DNA from: Acanthochromis polyacanthus
Taxonomy: Eukaryota; Chordata; Actinopteri; Pomacentridae
NCBI RefSeq assembly: GCF_021347895.1
Contig: NC_067115.1
Coordinates: 15,509,876 to 15,573,875, forward strand
Length of the DNA stretch: 64,000 nt
Direction of reading: 5' to 3'
The translations under genes and the position numbers were made by a program. The notes beneath the pieces were generated by a model, which was given only the letters and a program-made list of their open reading frames with translations, was not told the origin of the DNA and did not search any database. Below are positions 23,601 to 33,224 of the stretch, one piece after another. Within the stretch, counting starts at the first letter, position 1; each line of letters begins with the position of its first letter.

Positions 23601-25359
23601 CTTGAGCTAATCTGGAGGCCACATGAAGTTTGAAGGTCTGTAGCGATTGACTCTGCAGAAAGTTGACCACCTCTTGGCACTATGCACCTCAGCATCTGCT
23701 GACCCCGCTCCGTCAGTTTATGTGGCCTACCACTTGGTGTCTGAGTTGCTGTCGTTCCCACAAACTTCCACTTTCTTATAATACAGCTGGCGGTTGACTG
23801 TAGAATATTTAGGAGCGAGGAAATGTCACGACTGGATTTGTTGCACAGGTGGCATCCTATCACAGGTCCACGCTGAAATTCACTGAGCTCCTGAGAGCGA
23901 CCCATTCTTTCACAAATGTTTGTAAAGCAGTCTGCATACATAGGTGCTTGATTTGATACACCTGTGGCCATGGAAGTGATTGAAACACCTGATTCTGATT
24001 ATCTGGATTATTATTGAATACTTTTGGCAATATAGTGTATGTAGCCCTATGATAGACTGGTGACCTGTCCAGGGTATCCCCTGCCTTCACCCTAAGTCAG
24101 CTGGGATAGACTCCAGCTCCCCCCGTGACCTTAATGAGGATTAAGCGGTGTATAGATATTGGATGGATGGACATTAACAGTGTTGCTTTTTTTGTGTTAC
24201 TGTTTTGTCTTAATGTGTGTTAATAGTGTGTTGTAGCTAGTAATTGTTATCATGTTGTTAGTTGATAAATGTACATCAATGTAAGTTCTGTGCTTCCACT
24301 GTTTTGTTGTTCACATTTCACGTCCCTAACTTCTATAGATTCCAGTTACAGAGCTTTTATAAAGAACTGTCAGCGTACATAATTTCCACAATCATTCCCG
24401 AAGCTCTTCTTGACAGCACAACAAGAGATGCTTCATGTGGTGCATTGTTACATCAATCTGATCTAAATGTTTCACTGGTCAAATATTAGTTAGTGTAGTA
24501 CTTCTGCATAAGCATTTAAGCCCCATTTGAGCATATATTGTCCGCTTTCTATTCCAGGGCCTGTTGGTTGCCATCCTGTACTGCTTCGTCAATAAAGAGG
24601 TGAGACAGATTTGCTTTCATGTCGACCATCTTCCTGGCTTGATCTCCCGCAGTTGCTTCCTTTCGCTTTGTAGACGGGCGATATTTTTCATCATCAGTGT
24701 TCCTGCTGCCAGCCTTTATCTGTCCTTTTGTAAGTCTAAAATCTCCATCTTTGTTCGAGCTACACTTCATTCTTTTGTCTGCGAAGAAGGTCGGACAGAA
24801 CAGCATCTATCTGCTCAAATCTCAACTTCTAAATGCAGTTTTTGGCAGCAGACATCCGTCTAACAAAGTGCCCTGTGTCTTGTCTAATCTTCATCACTGC
24901 TGCTCTGCTCTCCACCTCTCCAACTACCATCTCATCATCTCTCAGGTGCAATCTGAGATGCTGCAAAAGTGGAAGAGGTGGAAACTGGGTAAGGACATTG
25001 ACGAAGAGTACCGGCACACCCACAGCCACACGCCGCATGTCAAGAGCGGCAGCATCGCCACCGGCAATCTGCCCGATCCCCACTGCAACAACGGCAGCGA
25101 GACCAGCGGCGACTTGCCTCACCTCAACAAAGCTGACCGAGGCCCATCCTGCTCTAGCGCCCCCGAGGAAAACCGCCGACTGGTCGTCTCTTACAGCAAC
25201 GGAACAGGAAAAGGCAAACCCGCCAAGAGCAAACACATCCTGCATTTCTCTTTCCATCCACACCGCGGCACCACCAGCAACACGACAGAACATGTATGCC
25301 TGGAAGAGAGGGTGCAGTACCGATCATATCCTCTGGAAGGAGAGGAAACTAACGTGTGA
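8665..25359 (+). CDS. gcgr: Glucagon receptor family class B GPCR, 13 coding exons
   Basis: Cell-surface receptor for a glucagon-type peptide; the family couples mainly to Gs and cAMP. Joined exons: 8665-8718, 8862-8958, 9045-9152, 12121-12209, 12502-12608, 14454-14610, 15518-15677, 17206-17266, 17478-17547, 21510-21598, 22040-22184, 24558-24599, 24946-25359, about 530 residues (human GCGR has 477; the excess is in the tail). Intron phases all agree. Seen: hydrophobic signal peptide; ectodomain with six cysteines (NQC, LVC, YAC, VSC, RVC, SEC) and the family signature [16 protein letters not shown]1 from [40 protein letters not shown] at ICL1/TM2; [15 protein letters not shown] in TM3; ECWERN in ECL2; [11 protein letters not shown] in TM6; [20 protein letters not shown] in TM7/helix 8. 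The match to glucagon receptors is strongest around TM1-TM2 and TM7. A teleost paralogue (gcgra or gcgrb), or the closely related GLP-1 or glucagon-related-peptide receptors, cannot be excluded. An in-frame ATG at 8605 would add 20 residues; 8665 is preferred because it gives a compact signal peptide. Confidence 0.88.
8862..8958 (+). CDS. gcgr: gcgr exon 2 (ectodomain N-terminal helix)
   Basis: It follows a cttcctgcag acceptor and encodes 32 residues, including [18 protein letters not shown]. This corresponds to the alpha-helix and first cysteine of the class B hormone-binding domain. The donor is gtgagc, phase 1. Confidence 0.88.
9045..9152 (+). CDS. gcgr: gcgr exon 3 (ectodomain core)
   Basis: It encodes [16 protein letters not shown] and [12 protein letters not shown], the most conserved part of the glucagon-receptor ectodomain, with three of the six cysteines, the WPD motif and N-glycosylation sequons (NRT, NVS). 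Phase 1 on both sides; donor gtctgt. Confidence 0.92.
9299..9602 (+). mobile_element. tRNA-headed SINE-like repeat (copy 2), gcgr intron 3
   Basis: Nearly full length: head gatgcacagtagcttggtgg with ttagcactttcgccttgcag, body ctgcatggagtttccatgtt, tail ending catggatgg. Inserted in the sense direction in the intron after gcgr exon 3. Confidence 0.7.
11540..11660. repeat. Dispersed repeat fragment
   Basis: The block attaatcccacagtgggga and following bases resemble a widespread fish interspersed repeat. No coding frame. It abuts the MITE that starts at 11664. Confidence 0.35.
11664..12053. mobile_element. 'cagccatggcc' MITE, long form (copy 1)
   Basis: The ends are inverted repeats: cagccatggccttaagtttg on the left, caaacttatggccatggctg on the right, with TA at each flank. 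It carries about 220 bp of interior absent from the other two copies. It ends 67 bp before the first base of gcgr exon 4. TA targets suggest a Tc1/mariner source. Confidence 0.75.
12121..12209 (+). CDS. gcgr: gcgr exon 4 (ectodomain end)
   Basis: It encodes [20 protein letters not shown] and then SECEDDPGE, with the last two ectodomain cysteines. The more canonical-looking donor five bases earlier (after 12204) would leave phase 1 and break the frame of exon 5. Using gtgtgt after 12209 keeps phase 0. The right end of a MITE lies only about 67 bp upstream of the acceptor. Confidence 0.82.
12502..12608 (+). CDS. gcgr: gcgr exon 5 (TM1)
   Basis: It encodes [20 protein letters not shown] and the rest of TM1 through ILISF, ending in phase 2 inside an arginine codon. 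The [16 protein letters not shown] block matches TM1 of glucagon and GIP receptors. Donor gtagac. Confidence 0.92.
12612..12870 (+). repeat. Polypurine tract, left part
   Basis: A strongly GA-rich strand starts directly after gcgr exon 5 (gggagggaaggaggagggag and onward). A similar tract resumes at about 14040 beyond the decayed Tc1 copy. Confidence 0.6.
12880..14030 (-). pseudogene. Decayed Tc1-like transposase (gcgr intron 5)
   Basis: On the - strand, fragments with Tc1 signatures are visible at 13082-13570: [12 protein letters not shown] (first catalytic Asp), [20 protein letters not shown] (second Asp) and a corrupted SP-L-PIE region ([16 protein letters not shown]). Stops and frameshifts break the rest, so it is inactive. 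Outer borders are approximate because the terminal repeats have eroded. Confidence 0.75.
14040..14350 (+). repeat. Polypurine tract, right part
   Basis: GA- and A-rich sequence on the + strand (agaacaaagaaaagagaaag and onward), like the tract at 12612-12870. Hydrophobic frames on the opposite strand here are by-products of the TC-rich complement. Confidence 0.55.
14454..14610 (+). CDS. gcgr: gcgr exon 6 (ICL1, TM2, ECL1)
   Basis: It encodes [20 protein letters not shown] followed by [11 protein letters not shown] and a short ECL1. The KLHC-RN-IH-NLF-SF signature is diagnostic of this receptor family. The donor is the weak gtcaga. The length of ECL1 agrees with human GCGR (four residues between the TW/AW pair and the AV-CR of TM3). 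Confidence 0.9.
15518..15677 (+). CDS. gcgr: gcgr exon 7 (TM3-TM4)
   Basis: It encodes TM3 with the ECL2-pairing cysteine (SWCRG), then [20 protein letters not shown] and the start of TM4 (IYLAIGWG). Acceptor gcatcag, donor gtaaga, phase 0 to phase 1. Confidence 0.92.
16010..16185 (+). repeat. Fragment of 'ccaccaagg' repeat (gcgr intron 7)
   Basis: ttactccaccaaggaacgct, then gtttgtctgtttgcaac and ggatttggatgaaattttca. It shares order and wording with the element at 43413-43868, which has the same gatgaaattttca segment. Confidence 0.5.
17206..17266 (+). CDS. gcgr: gcgr exon 8 (TM4-ECL2)
   Basis: It encodes [20 protein letters not shown]: end of TM4 and start of ECL2. Acceptor ttcctag, donor gtgagt, phase 1 to phase 2. 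Confidence 0.92.
17478..17547 (+). CDS. gcgr: gcgr exon 9 (ECL2-TM5)
   Basis: It encodes the conserved ECL2 cysteine in [20 protein letters not shown] and the first turns of TM5. Acceptor gtccag, donor gtaaca, ending phase 0. Confidence 0.93.
18385..18731 (+). mobile_element. tRNA-headed SINE-like repeat (copy 3), gcgr intron 9
   Basis: Full-length copy from ggggctgcacggtgactcgg to gaggg ttaagcggtgtatag ataatggatg. A-box-like and B-box-like segments in the head are degenerate. Sense orientation in the intron. Confidence 0.75.
19043..19276. mobile_element. 'cagccatggcc' MITE, compound palindromic form (copy 2)
   Basis: 234 bp flanked by TA. A 151-bp unit with inverted ends (19126-19276) is preceded by an 83-bp inverted copy of its right arm (19043-19125). 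The same structure, reverse-complemented and of identical length, is at 43163-43396. Confidence 0.85.
19735..20140. mobile_element. Long-arm hairpin MITE (406 bp), TA-flanked
   Basis: Inverted arms of about 138 bp each start cactcaacaaaaatataaat and include gcaacacttttgtttttgct. They match nearly base for base; TA flanks both sides. No coding frame. The structure and TA target fit a non-autonomous Tc1/mariner derivative. A lone arm fragment of the family is at 53116-53165. Confidence 0.85.
20564..20629. repeat. (CA)n/(GA)n microsatellite
   Basis: A CA run with CACG interruptions followed by GA units, in gcgr intron 9. Confidence 0.95.
21510..21598 (+). CDS. gcgr: gcgr exon 10 (TM5-ICL3)
   Basis: It encodes [20 protein letters not shown] and the basic ICL3 ([10 protein letters not shown]) that contacts the G protein in family members. 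Acceptor ttatttcag, donor gtaaga, phase 2. Confidence 0.93.
22040..22184 (+). CDS. gcgr: gcgr exon 11 (TM6-ECL3-TM7)
   Basis: It encodes [15 protein letters not shown] (the TM6 PLLG kink motif), ECL3 ([10 protein letters not shown]) and the first part of TM7 ending NSFQ. Human GCGR has VHEV here; this protein reads IHAI, so the conserved glutamate is replaced by alanine. The donor gttcaa is weak. Confidence 0.92.
22767..24171 (+). mobile_element. SINE tail (copy 4) interrupted by a Tc1 element
   Basis: The left piece (22767-22795, aatgtgagtgtgattgtttg) and right piece (24038-24171, gtagccctatgatagactgg to ggatggatgg) join into a normal SINE 3' half. The Tc1 copy at 22796-24037 and a duplicated TA lie between them. 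The SINE is therefore older than the transposon. Confidence 0.8.
22796..24037 (-). mobile_element. Tc1-like transposon with broken transposase (gcgr intron 11)
   Basis: 1242 bp with TA at both flanks and terminal repeats cactatattgccaaaagtat. On the - strand the transposase is recognisable in pieces: N-terminal DNA-binding part at 23492-23971 ([20 protein letters not shown]), middle [15 protein letters not shown] (23176-23379), and the C-terminal catalytic part with the second Asp ([14 protein letters not shown]) and [16 protein letters not shown] (22878-23216). Frameshifts separate the pieces, so it is probably non-autonomous now. Sharp ends imply moderate age. Confidence 0.88.
24558..24599 (+). 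CDS. gcgr: gcgr exon 12 (TM7)
   Basis: A 42-bp exon encoding [14 protein letters not shown], the end of TM7 and start of helix 8. Acceptor attccag, donor gtgaga, phase 0 on both sides. The size is typical for class B receptor genes. Confidence 0.93.
24946..25359 (+). CDS. gcgr: gcgr exon 13 (cytoplasmic tail and stop)
   Basis: After acceptor atctctcag it encodes [20 protein letters not shown] and a 137-residue hydrophilic tail rich in Ser, Thr, His and Asn. It ends EGEETNV at a TGA at 25357. The final T-N-V fits a class I PDZ ligand (S/T-X-V), which is an inference. Phase-0 donor candidates lie after 25311 and after 25353. Confidence 0.87.
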   Translation: MQSEMLQKWKRWKLGKDIDEEYRHTHSHTPHVKSGSIATGNLPDPHCNNGSETSGDLPHLNKADRGPSCSSAPEENRRLVVSYSNGTGKGKPAKSKHILHFSFHPHRGTTSNTTEHVCLEERVQYRSYPLEGEETNV

Positions 25360-25651
25360 TGACTGCATTCCTTCATCGCGAAAGCTCTGATTGTGCTTAT
25401 CGGTGTCCCAGATCAGTTTTTATCATGCACCAACAAGACAGCTTGAGTGTGAAAAGGAAGTAGCCTGCATGGATCATTATGTTCACTGCTGACTACATAG
25501 CAGCAAATGCTGTTTAGCCTGCATAGCTGCAAATTAATATTTTCTGGTTTTGGGACCTTGAGTGAAAAAAACTTACTGACATCAGACATCAGGAATGATT
25601 AAGTAAATTAAAATGAAACTCTGCTGGTGTTCAGTGTGTATGTCCATATTG

Positions 25652-25686
25652 AGGGTTAGGGGTTAGGGGTTAGGGTTAGGGTTAGG
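25652..25686 (+). repeat. Short interstitial telomere-like repeat
   Basis: About five TTAGGG/TTAGGGG units in a row, 290 bp after the gcgr stop codon. Confidence 0.8.
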
Positions 25687-25741
25687 CCATTTTAACACCA
25701 ACCCTGATCACATCCTTCCATCTGTCCGGCTGTTTGGTAAA

Positions 25742-25980
25742 AGGTTGTATTTATATAGTGCTTTTATCCAAAGTGCTTTACATGATACGTCACATTCACC
25801 TATTCACACACTGATGGCAGAAGCTGCCATGCAAGGCGCTAACCACGACCCACCAGGAGCAATTAGGGGTTCGGTGTCTTGCTCAGGGACACCTCGACAT
25901 GAGCTCGAAGGGCCAAAGATCAAACCGGCAACCTTCCAGTTACAAGACGGCCCTCTACCCACTGAGGCATGCCAGCCCCC
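25742..25980 (-). mobile_element. tRNA-derived SINE, minus orientation
   Basis: Read on the - strand it starts GGGGGCTGGCATGCCTCAGT with an A-box-like segment, followed by a B-box-like GGTTGCCGGTTTGATC. It ends with aaagcactatataaatacaa. It lies between the main gcgr stop and the candidate alternative exon. Confidence 0.7.
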
Positions 25981-26114
25981 AGCAGCGGTGGACGCTTCTT
26001 TCCTTACACAACAACCTCTCAGTGTCAAAATAGGATTTTTTTTCTTTTCATTTATGGTCTTATGAAACTGAATGTGGATTGCAGTGTACATGATATTTGA
26101 TGTCTTCTTCACAG

Positions 26115-26207
26115 AGGGTCAAGAGATCAGCAGAGGTGAGCGATTCGCTGGAGAGCACAGAATCTTATGAGGAGAATCAATGGGAAGCTTTTCACTTCAG
26201 TAACTAG
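26115..26207 (+). CDS. gcgr: Candidate alternative terminal exon of gcgr
   Basis: A pyrimidine-rich acceptor (gatgtcttcttcacag) is followed by 30 open codons and a TAG. The peptide contains SDSLESTESYEENQWEAFHF, acidic and serine-rich like GPCR phosphorylation tails. It is open in phase 0, the phase required by the two possible internal donors of exon 13. It would replace the TNV end. I do not recall this sequence from a database, so the call rests on splice signals, phase and composition. Confidence 0.45.
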   Translation, partial: RVKRSAEVSDSLESTESYEENQWEAFHFSN

Positions 26208-26449
26208 AGCAAGGCGAGCATGGCTCCCTAATGAGGTTCTTGTTGGGGTGTAGCTAACTATAGCTTCGACCGCAGTGTTCAGCTGTGGAGGTTTGTTATA
26301 TTAGCAAGTAAGATCAATTTTACCTTGTTGATGCCAACATTTGAGAGGAGAGGATTGCTACTCGATGAAGACAGAGTTTAAACCAATCAATGTGGAAATC
26401 TGCATAGCAATTTTTGATTGTGGCTCAGAAGTACCTTTGATGGACTGCG

Positions 26450-26870
26450 TTCCAATTGCATACTTTGTCTTTTTACTTTAAGTACATACTACAACCGCTG
26501 TTATTGCGTACATACTGTTTCATGTAGTATGCACTGAATTTGGGCATACTGCTTAATCATGATGATCATATTTAACTGTGACCATTGCAGTCTATTGTGC
26601 GAAATTAGTTTTCATCTGTCTGTGTGCATATGATGGTTCATATCATTATTTATACTTGTGTGAAACTCCATGGCATATGTGGCATAACTATGCAGAGGAT
26701 TGTGGGTCAGAATGGACAGACAAGTCATGCTGACTTGCATATTGCAAGCTCTAACCAGATGTGTAGGACATCCTGGTATTTTTGGCATTCGACATTTGGG
26801 TACTACACCTTTCTCTGGCATACTATGTAGTATGGTAGTACGGATAGCAGAATACAGCCTCAGCACACTC
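26450..26870. repeat. Possible MITE with 'catact' ends
   Basis: Repeated gcatactt / gtagtatgc / ggcatactatgtagtatgg motifs occur at both ends of this stretch and partly pair as inverted repeats. The borders and the class are uncertain. Confidence 0.35.
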
Positions 26871-28939
26871 TACAGGGTCTTTTGTTGCAGTGTGAACATC
26901 AACAAAGGCTTCTAAAATCATCCACAAGCTTCTGTGGTGGAAAACCATCCAATGTCTGCCACGGTGAGGCTGCTTCAATGACAATGGGTGCTTTTATTTT
27001 CAGAAAGACTGTGCTATAATGTTTAAATTATTCTGGTTTCAAATGACCAAAGCCAAACAAGAAAATAATAATATATCACAGGTTTCATATCAGTTTCTGC
27101 TGTTTCTTGCCTTTCCTTTCTTTTTGTACCAACACCATCCTTGCAACGTGCATTTTTAAACATATTTTTTGATTGAATGTACAACGGAACAATATGGGTG
27201 AAAATATCTTAATGTACATATGTAATTATAAATACATGTTTTATCCATACCACCTGAATTTAATTCTTGATTTGCCTTCGTGCATACTCAGAGTGAAGAT
27301 CAATACATGACGCAGTGATGGGTAACTGGAGGGAAAGCAGTTTTTTATTTTTAGTGTTTAACTTCAGTGAAAATTACTCCAGATCACTGTCATCACACTA
27401 TTTTCTTCATTGTCCACGTAGTGCCACATTTTTTTCAATGATACAGTATTCTTTAGAAAGAAGATAGGGAGGTTTAGTATGTTGCAGGATATGTGACTGG
27501 TACTTTGTGTTGGACTGAACAGCCCATTAACAATGGAGTAATGACGTTTTATCTTTTTTTTTCTCCTGCAAATAGGATGAGCACTCATACCTTCTGATAC
27601 AAAGTAAATGGTGCCATGCAGAGCCACTTTTTGTGTTTTTGGAAATAAGAAATTAACTGGAGCCAGCAACAGTTTTCACAAAGAGATCCTGACTTTTTTA
27701 TCAAGAGCTGAGAAAACTTATTATATCTGAAATGAACAAGAGTGTGCTGTGCATTGTAAATACCGATAAAGAGAGTAATATAAAGACAAGTGGGTGAAGG
27801 GGGCATATTGTTCTGTGTTGTTGCTTTCAGTGCAGGTGATGAAATATGAAAACATGACTAATTATTGTGAGAAAAGACTCCTGTTTCACAAAACGTGATT
27901 GTAAAGGTCAGATCCTGTCTTTCTACTGAAAATATAGCAGCTGTCAGAAGGAGCCTAAAGCAAACAATGTCATTGAGAGAAAAGAAAGATGTTTTGTATA
28001 AAAGCCAAACTTCCTGTATCTCATGTGTCTCTGTGGATCCAATTAAAAAGAATTCTTTCAGCAAAGACAGACTCAGTATTTATTATGTATTTTAGATGGT
28101 TAATTCCTTTTAACTGCCATTTGTAGCACACTGCCTGGGAGCTAATATACTGTATATTCCTCAAGTGTGTGATATTAAAGTTAAGAAAAAAATGTACTTG
28201 ACGAACATTTTCTGGTGCTTTACTGCAGGAATGGTCAGATTTTGTAGTCTTGGCTGAAAAATGACACATATTAGGCACATGAGTCACATAAATTCTTCCA
28301 TGCTGGCACATGCATGTATGTACATTATTGCACAGTTATTTATCATGTACAAAGCCAATCGGTGAACTTATCATCCAGCAAGTTTCCACTGGAGATTCCG
28401 ACAACATGAAACTATTACAACTCATCTGTGTGTTGTTGTGCAGAAGGTAATAAGATGTCAGTAGATGAATTATGTATTAGGAAGGCGCACATGTCCAGTA
28501 TTGTTTGTTCTTGTCGGTAACTGATCTAGGAATATCTCTGAAAACATCTCCCTACTCGTGTACATTTACATATTACAGAGAACAGAAGCCACTGGAGACA
28601 GCTCATTGAATTGGTAGGATAAAGCCAGCCGAGAATATGAGCTTATGTTAGCTCACAGTGCCTCGCAGGGGAGTTTCCTGACTTTCACTGTATCTAAGGA
28701 GCTCTGACTACAGAGGTGCATTGAAGTACATTGGAAATAAAAGGTTCGGACAGGTTTATTGACCCTGAACATGGAAATAATTCAAGTTCCCAGAACTAAG
28801 TGCAGCCAAAATCTGCACTCGGTCCAATTTTTTTAATCACCTTCATAAAGTGTCTTAATGTGAGCATTGGCACCACACTGCCTCTTACTGTGCACTTCAC
28901 ATACACCTCACTGTATATAGCGACACTTAGGCACATATA

Positions 28940-29950
28940 GGGACACAACAGTCAGGGCCCTGAGGGCAGGTGGGGGCGGGAACAATGGGCTCTTTGGTGA
29001 GGCAGACGGCAGGGCTCTATGGCCCCGTCTATTCCCCATCACCCTCTTTCTTGTCTCCCCTGCTCTCCAATTTCTCCACTCCACCACACACACTCACCTT
29101 GGGGGTAGGTCTGGGATGGCTGACATCTCGCCCAGTCTCCCCACTTTTAATGGACCACATGACACTCAGGGTTACACTTATCATAGTGCAGGGATAATAT
29201 TTCCCGTCAGGGATCGGGAAACATAGTAATTGGGGGTAATGGGTTTCATAGGTATGGCCTCGCTGGTGGGACCCGGCCCCTTTATGGCTATGGGGCAACA
29301 GGGGTGGACCATCAACCGTGTTGCTGTGGCTGGGGGGTCCCCGGGGCCTGGGAGCTGTGGCCTGGGGGGGTTCTTCTGCATGCCCGACGGGTCCCGGCTG
29401 GTGCAGTGGCTCTTGGTGGTCTGTGGGGGCTGGATTGGCTGTCCTGGTGGGTGCTGTGGTCTTGGCGCGGGCTGGTGGTGTGTGGTGGCTCTGTCCTGAT
29501 GGGGTGTCAGGGCACGTCGTGGGGTGTGGGGACCTTGGGCGTGCCATGCTCGCCTGGTGCAGGGGGGATATGCGGGGTGCCTCCCCGTCGGTGTCGCAGG
29601 GCCCCACCGCTCTGTCTATTTTTGTCCTCTGGACTTGCATCAGGGCCTGGCTGTATCTAAGGACAGCTGGGGTGTGGGATTCTGGAGGTGCTGGGGCAGG
29701 TGGGGTTGGGGCTTAGGTGGCGGGTGGGTCCTCATGCCCCGGGCCACCTGGGTCAGTCTTGGCGCACCGGGGGTGTCAGTAGCTGCTCCCTCTTGTTCTC
29801 GGGGTCCACGTGGTGCACGATGGCCCTGGTGGCTCTCTGGGGGTGCCACCCTGTGGCTCGGCCCTGCCTTGCTGTGATAGCTGTTCTGGGCTTCGGGGTT
29901 CTTCACACTTGCATGTTTGATCAGGTCTCGCCAGCTCCTGTCAAGTCACA
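28940..29950. repeat. GC-rich island, probably a dispersed repeat
   Basis: About 1 kb rich in GGGG and TGG runs (for example tggctggggggtccccgggg near 29330), in DNA otherwise dominated by A and T. Several long open frames on both strands are low-complexity Gly/Trp/Pro products without a signature. I believe this resembles a G-rich teleost repeat, but cannot name the family. Confidence 0.45.
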
Positions 29951-30014
29951 TGGTAGACAAATGATGGGACCCGCCAGAATGTGCTGACACTCTCTACAGA
30001 GTCTCTACACTAAA

Positions 30015-30240
30015 CTCACCTTGGGTCCTGCCATTCATGTGGATGTTACTTTGACATGTACCGACTACCTAAACACTGTTGCAGACCATGTACACCCTTT
30101 CTTGCAAACAGTATTCTGTGATGGCCTCTTTCAGCAGGATAATGCCCCGTGCCACAAAGCAAAAATTGTTCAGGAATGGTTTGAAGAGCACAACGATGAG
30201 TTTAAGGTCTTGACTAGACAGGATCTTTTAAAAAGAAGAT
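30015..30240 (+). pseudogene. Tc1-like transposase fragment
   Basis: It encodes DYLNTVADHVHPFLQTVF then DGLFQQDNAPCHKAKIVQEW and FEEHNDEFKVLT. This is the segment around the second catalytic Asp (QQDNAPCHKA) of a fish Tc1 transposase. The SPDLNPIEH block that should follow is missing, so this is a relic. Confidence 0.82.
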
Positions 30241-30484
30241 TCTGGCTTCTACCTGCTTTGATGTCTTTGGCTTTAAACAATTTCTCCAGGACCTGGTCGT
30301 GGTACCGACCTTTGCCCAGAGCCTTCTGGCAGCCACTAAGCAGATGTTCCAGTGATCCGCTCCCAGAGCACAGCTGACAAGAAGCTTAAATAATATACAT
30401 CTTAATGTATGGCTATGTATGAAAGAGAATGGTATGTTATTATTTAAAATAATAAAATCTAAAATATTGGTAACACAAAGTATG

Positions 30485-30488
<4 letters not shown>

Positions 30489-30546
<58 letters not shown>
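30489..30546. repeat. (TA)n microsatellite
   Basis: Uninterrupted TA dinucleotides, about 29 units. Confidence 0.97.
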
Positions 30547-30549
<3 letters not shown>

Positions 30550-31599
30550 GCTTGGTTTCTAATACGAAATATTTAGTAATCAGTCCATGAACAGATAGAA
30601 AAAATTATGTGAATTCTTTAATTTTTTTTGTCTGGTGTGATTCAAGTGGTCCCTTTTCCAATTAAGGTGCTAAACTTTGATTTGGCAAGTGTTGGTTGGA
30701 GGATCGTAACAAGAAGCAAGAGAGGGTTACAGCCAAGAGTGTGGCTCATAATAACACGAGCTACTGATGTGTTAAATTCTAACAAGATCTATTTTTTGTT
30801 CATGTGCAAGCCTCACGTAAACAATGCAAAAAACATTATGTGACCAGTCTGAATGAATCTTCAGTCTGAATGGTGTTACTGAATTTTTATTTACTCATTA
30901 TCTTATTTTTCACTGCCTAGTCTGGATATAATGTGGCATCTCCTTTTATGAGCACACATTAACCAGAAGACTATTGAAGGTTTAACCAATTATGTTCAGT
31001 GTATTCATGAAAATACTATTTTTTCTATGGTTGAGTGTAGAAAAGCTGTTCTGACATCACCATAGTGAGACCCACAAAGCTGCATTAAGAAGCTGCAATT
31101 AGGGCAGGCTGACCAATCCAGTGGTAAATCTTGCCTTGTATCTACTTCATTTAAGTTAGATTTGTTTTCATGCACAATTTTGCCAACCTCAGCCTCAGAA
31201 TTCCTTTTTGCCTTTAGTGGCCAAAACAACATCCATCTGGAGGTCTTAAGGGCAGACAAGTTGCGTTTTGAATATTGCAGTGATAATCAAATTTTAAACC
31301 CTGAATATCAGCAGAAACACAGTCAATATTCTTTTTGACAAGTCAATTGAATATATTTTTAAACATTGACTGGATTTCTGTTTACATATTCCTAATCACA
31401 AAATTATCAGTATAAGGTATCACAATCAAATAAAGAAGCTTCTGTCATCAAAAAATACAAAATGCTATTACTTAGTGATTGTTTAAATAGTGACCAGAAA
31501 GTAATTTCTTCATGATTAGACAAAAGAGGACTCAAACTACAAAAAAAAAACAAGCTAAATTGTGGTTTGCTCTGTCTCTGCCCATGCAGGAAGCATCTA

Positions 31600-33224
<1,625 letters not shown>

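Larger units (their letters stand above)
26208..31599. other. Intergenic: repeats, no host gene recognised
   Basis: AT-rich apart from the 29.2-29.9 kb island. It contains a MITE-like repeat, the GC-rich island, a Tc1 remnant and a TA microsatellite, listed separately. No exon with flanking splice sites and family similarity was found. The 3'UTR of gcgr must fall in the first part; no single polyadenylation signal can be assigned. Confidence 0.5.

Noticed and set aside
29029..29877. Several overlapping frames of 88-203 codons on both strands
   Set aside because: They are Gly/Trp/Pro-rich products of G-rich repeat DNA, open in many frames at once, with no family motif.
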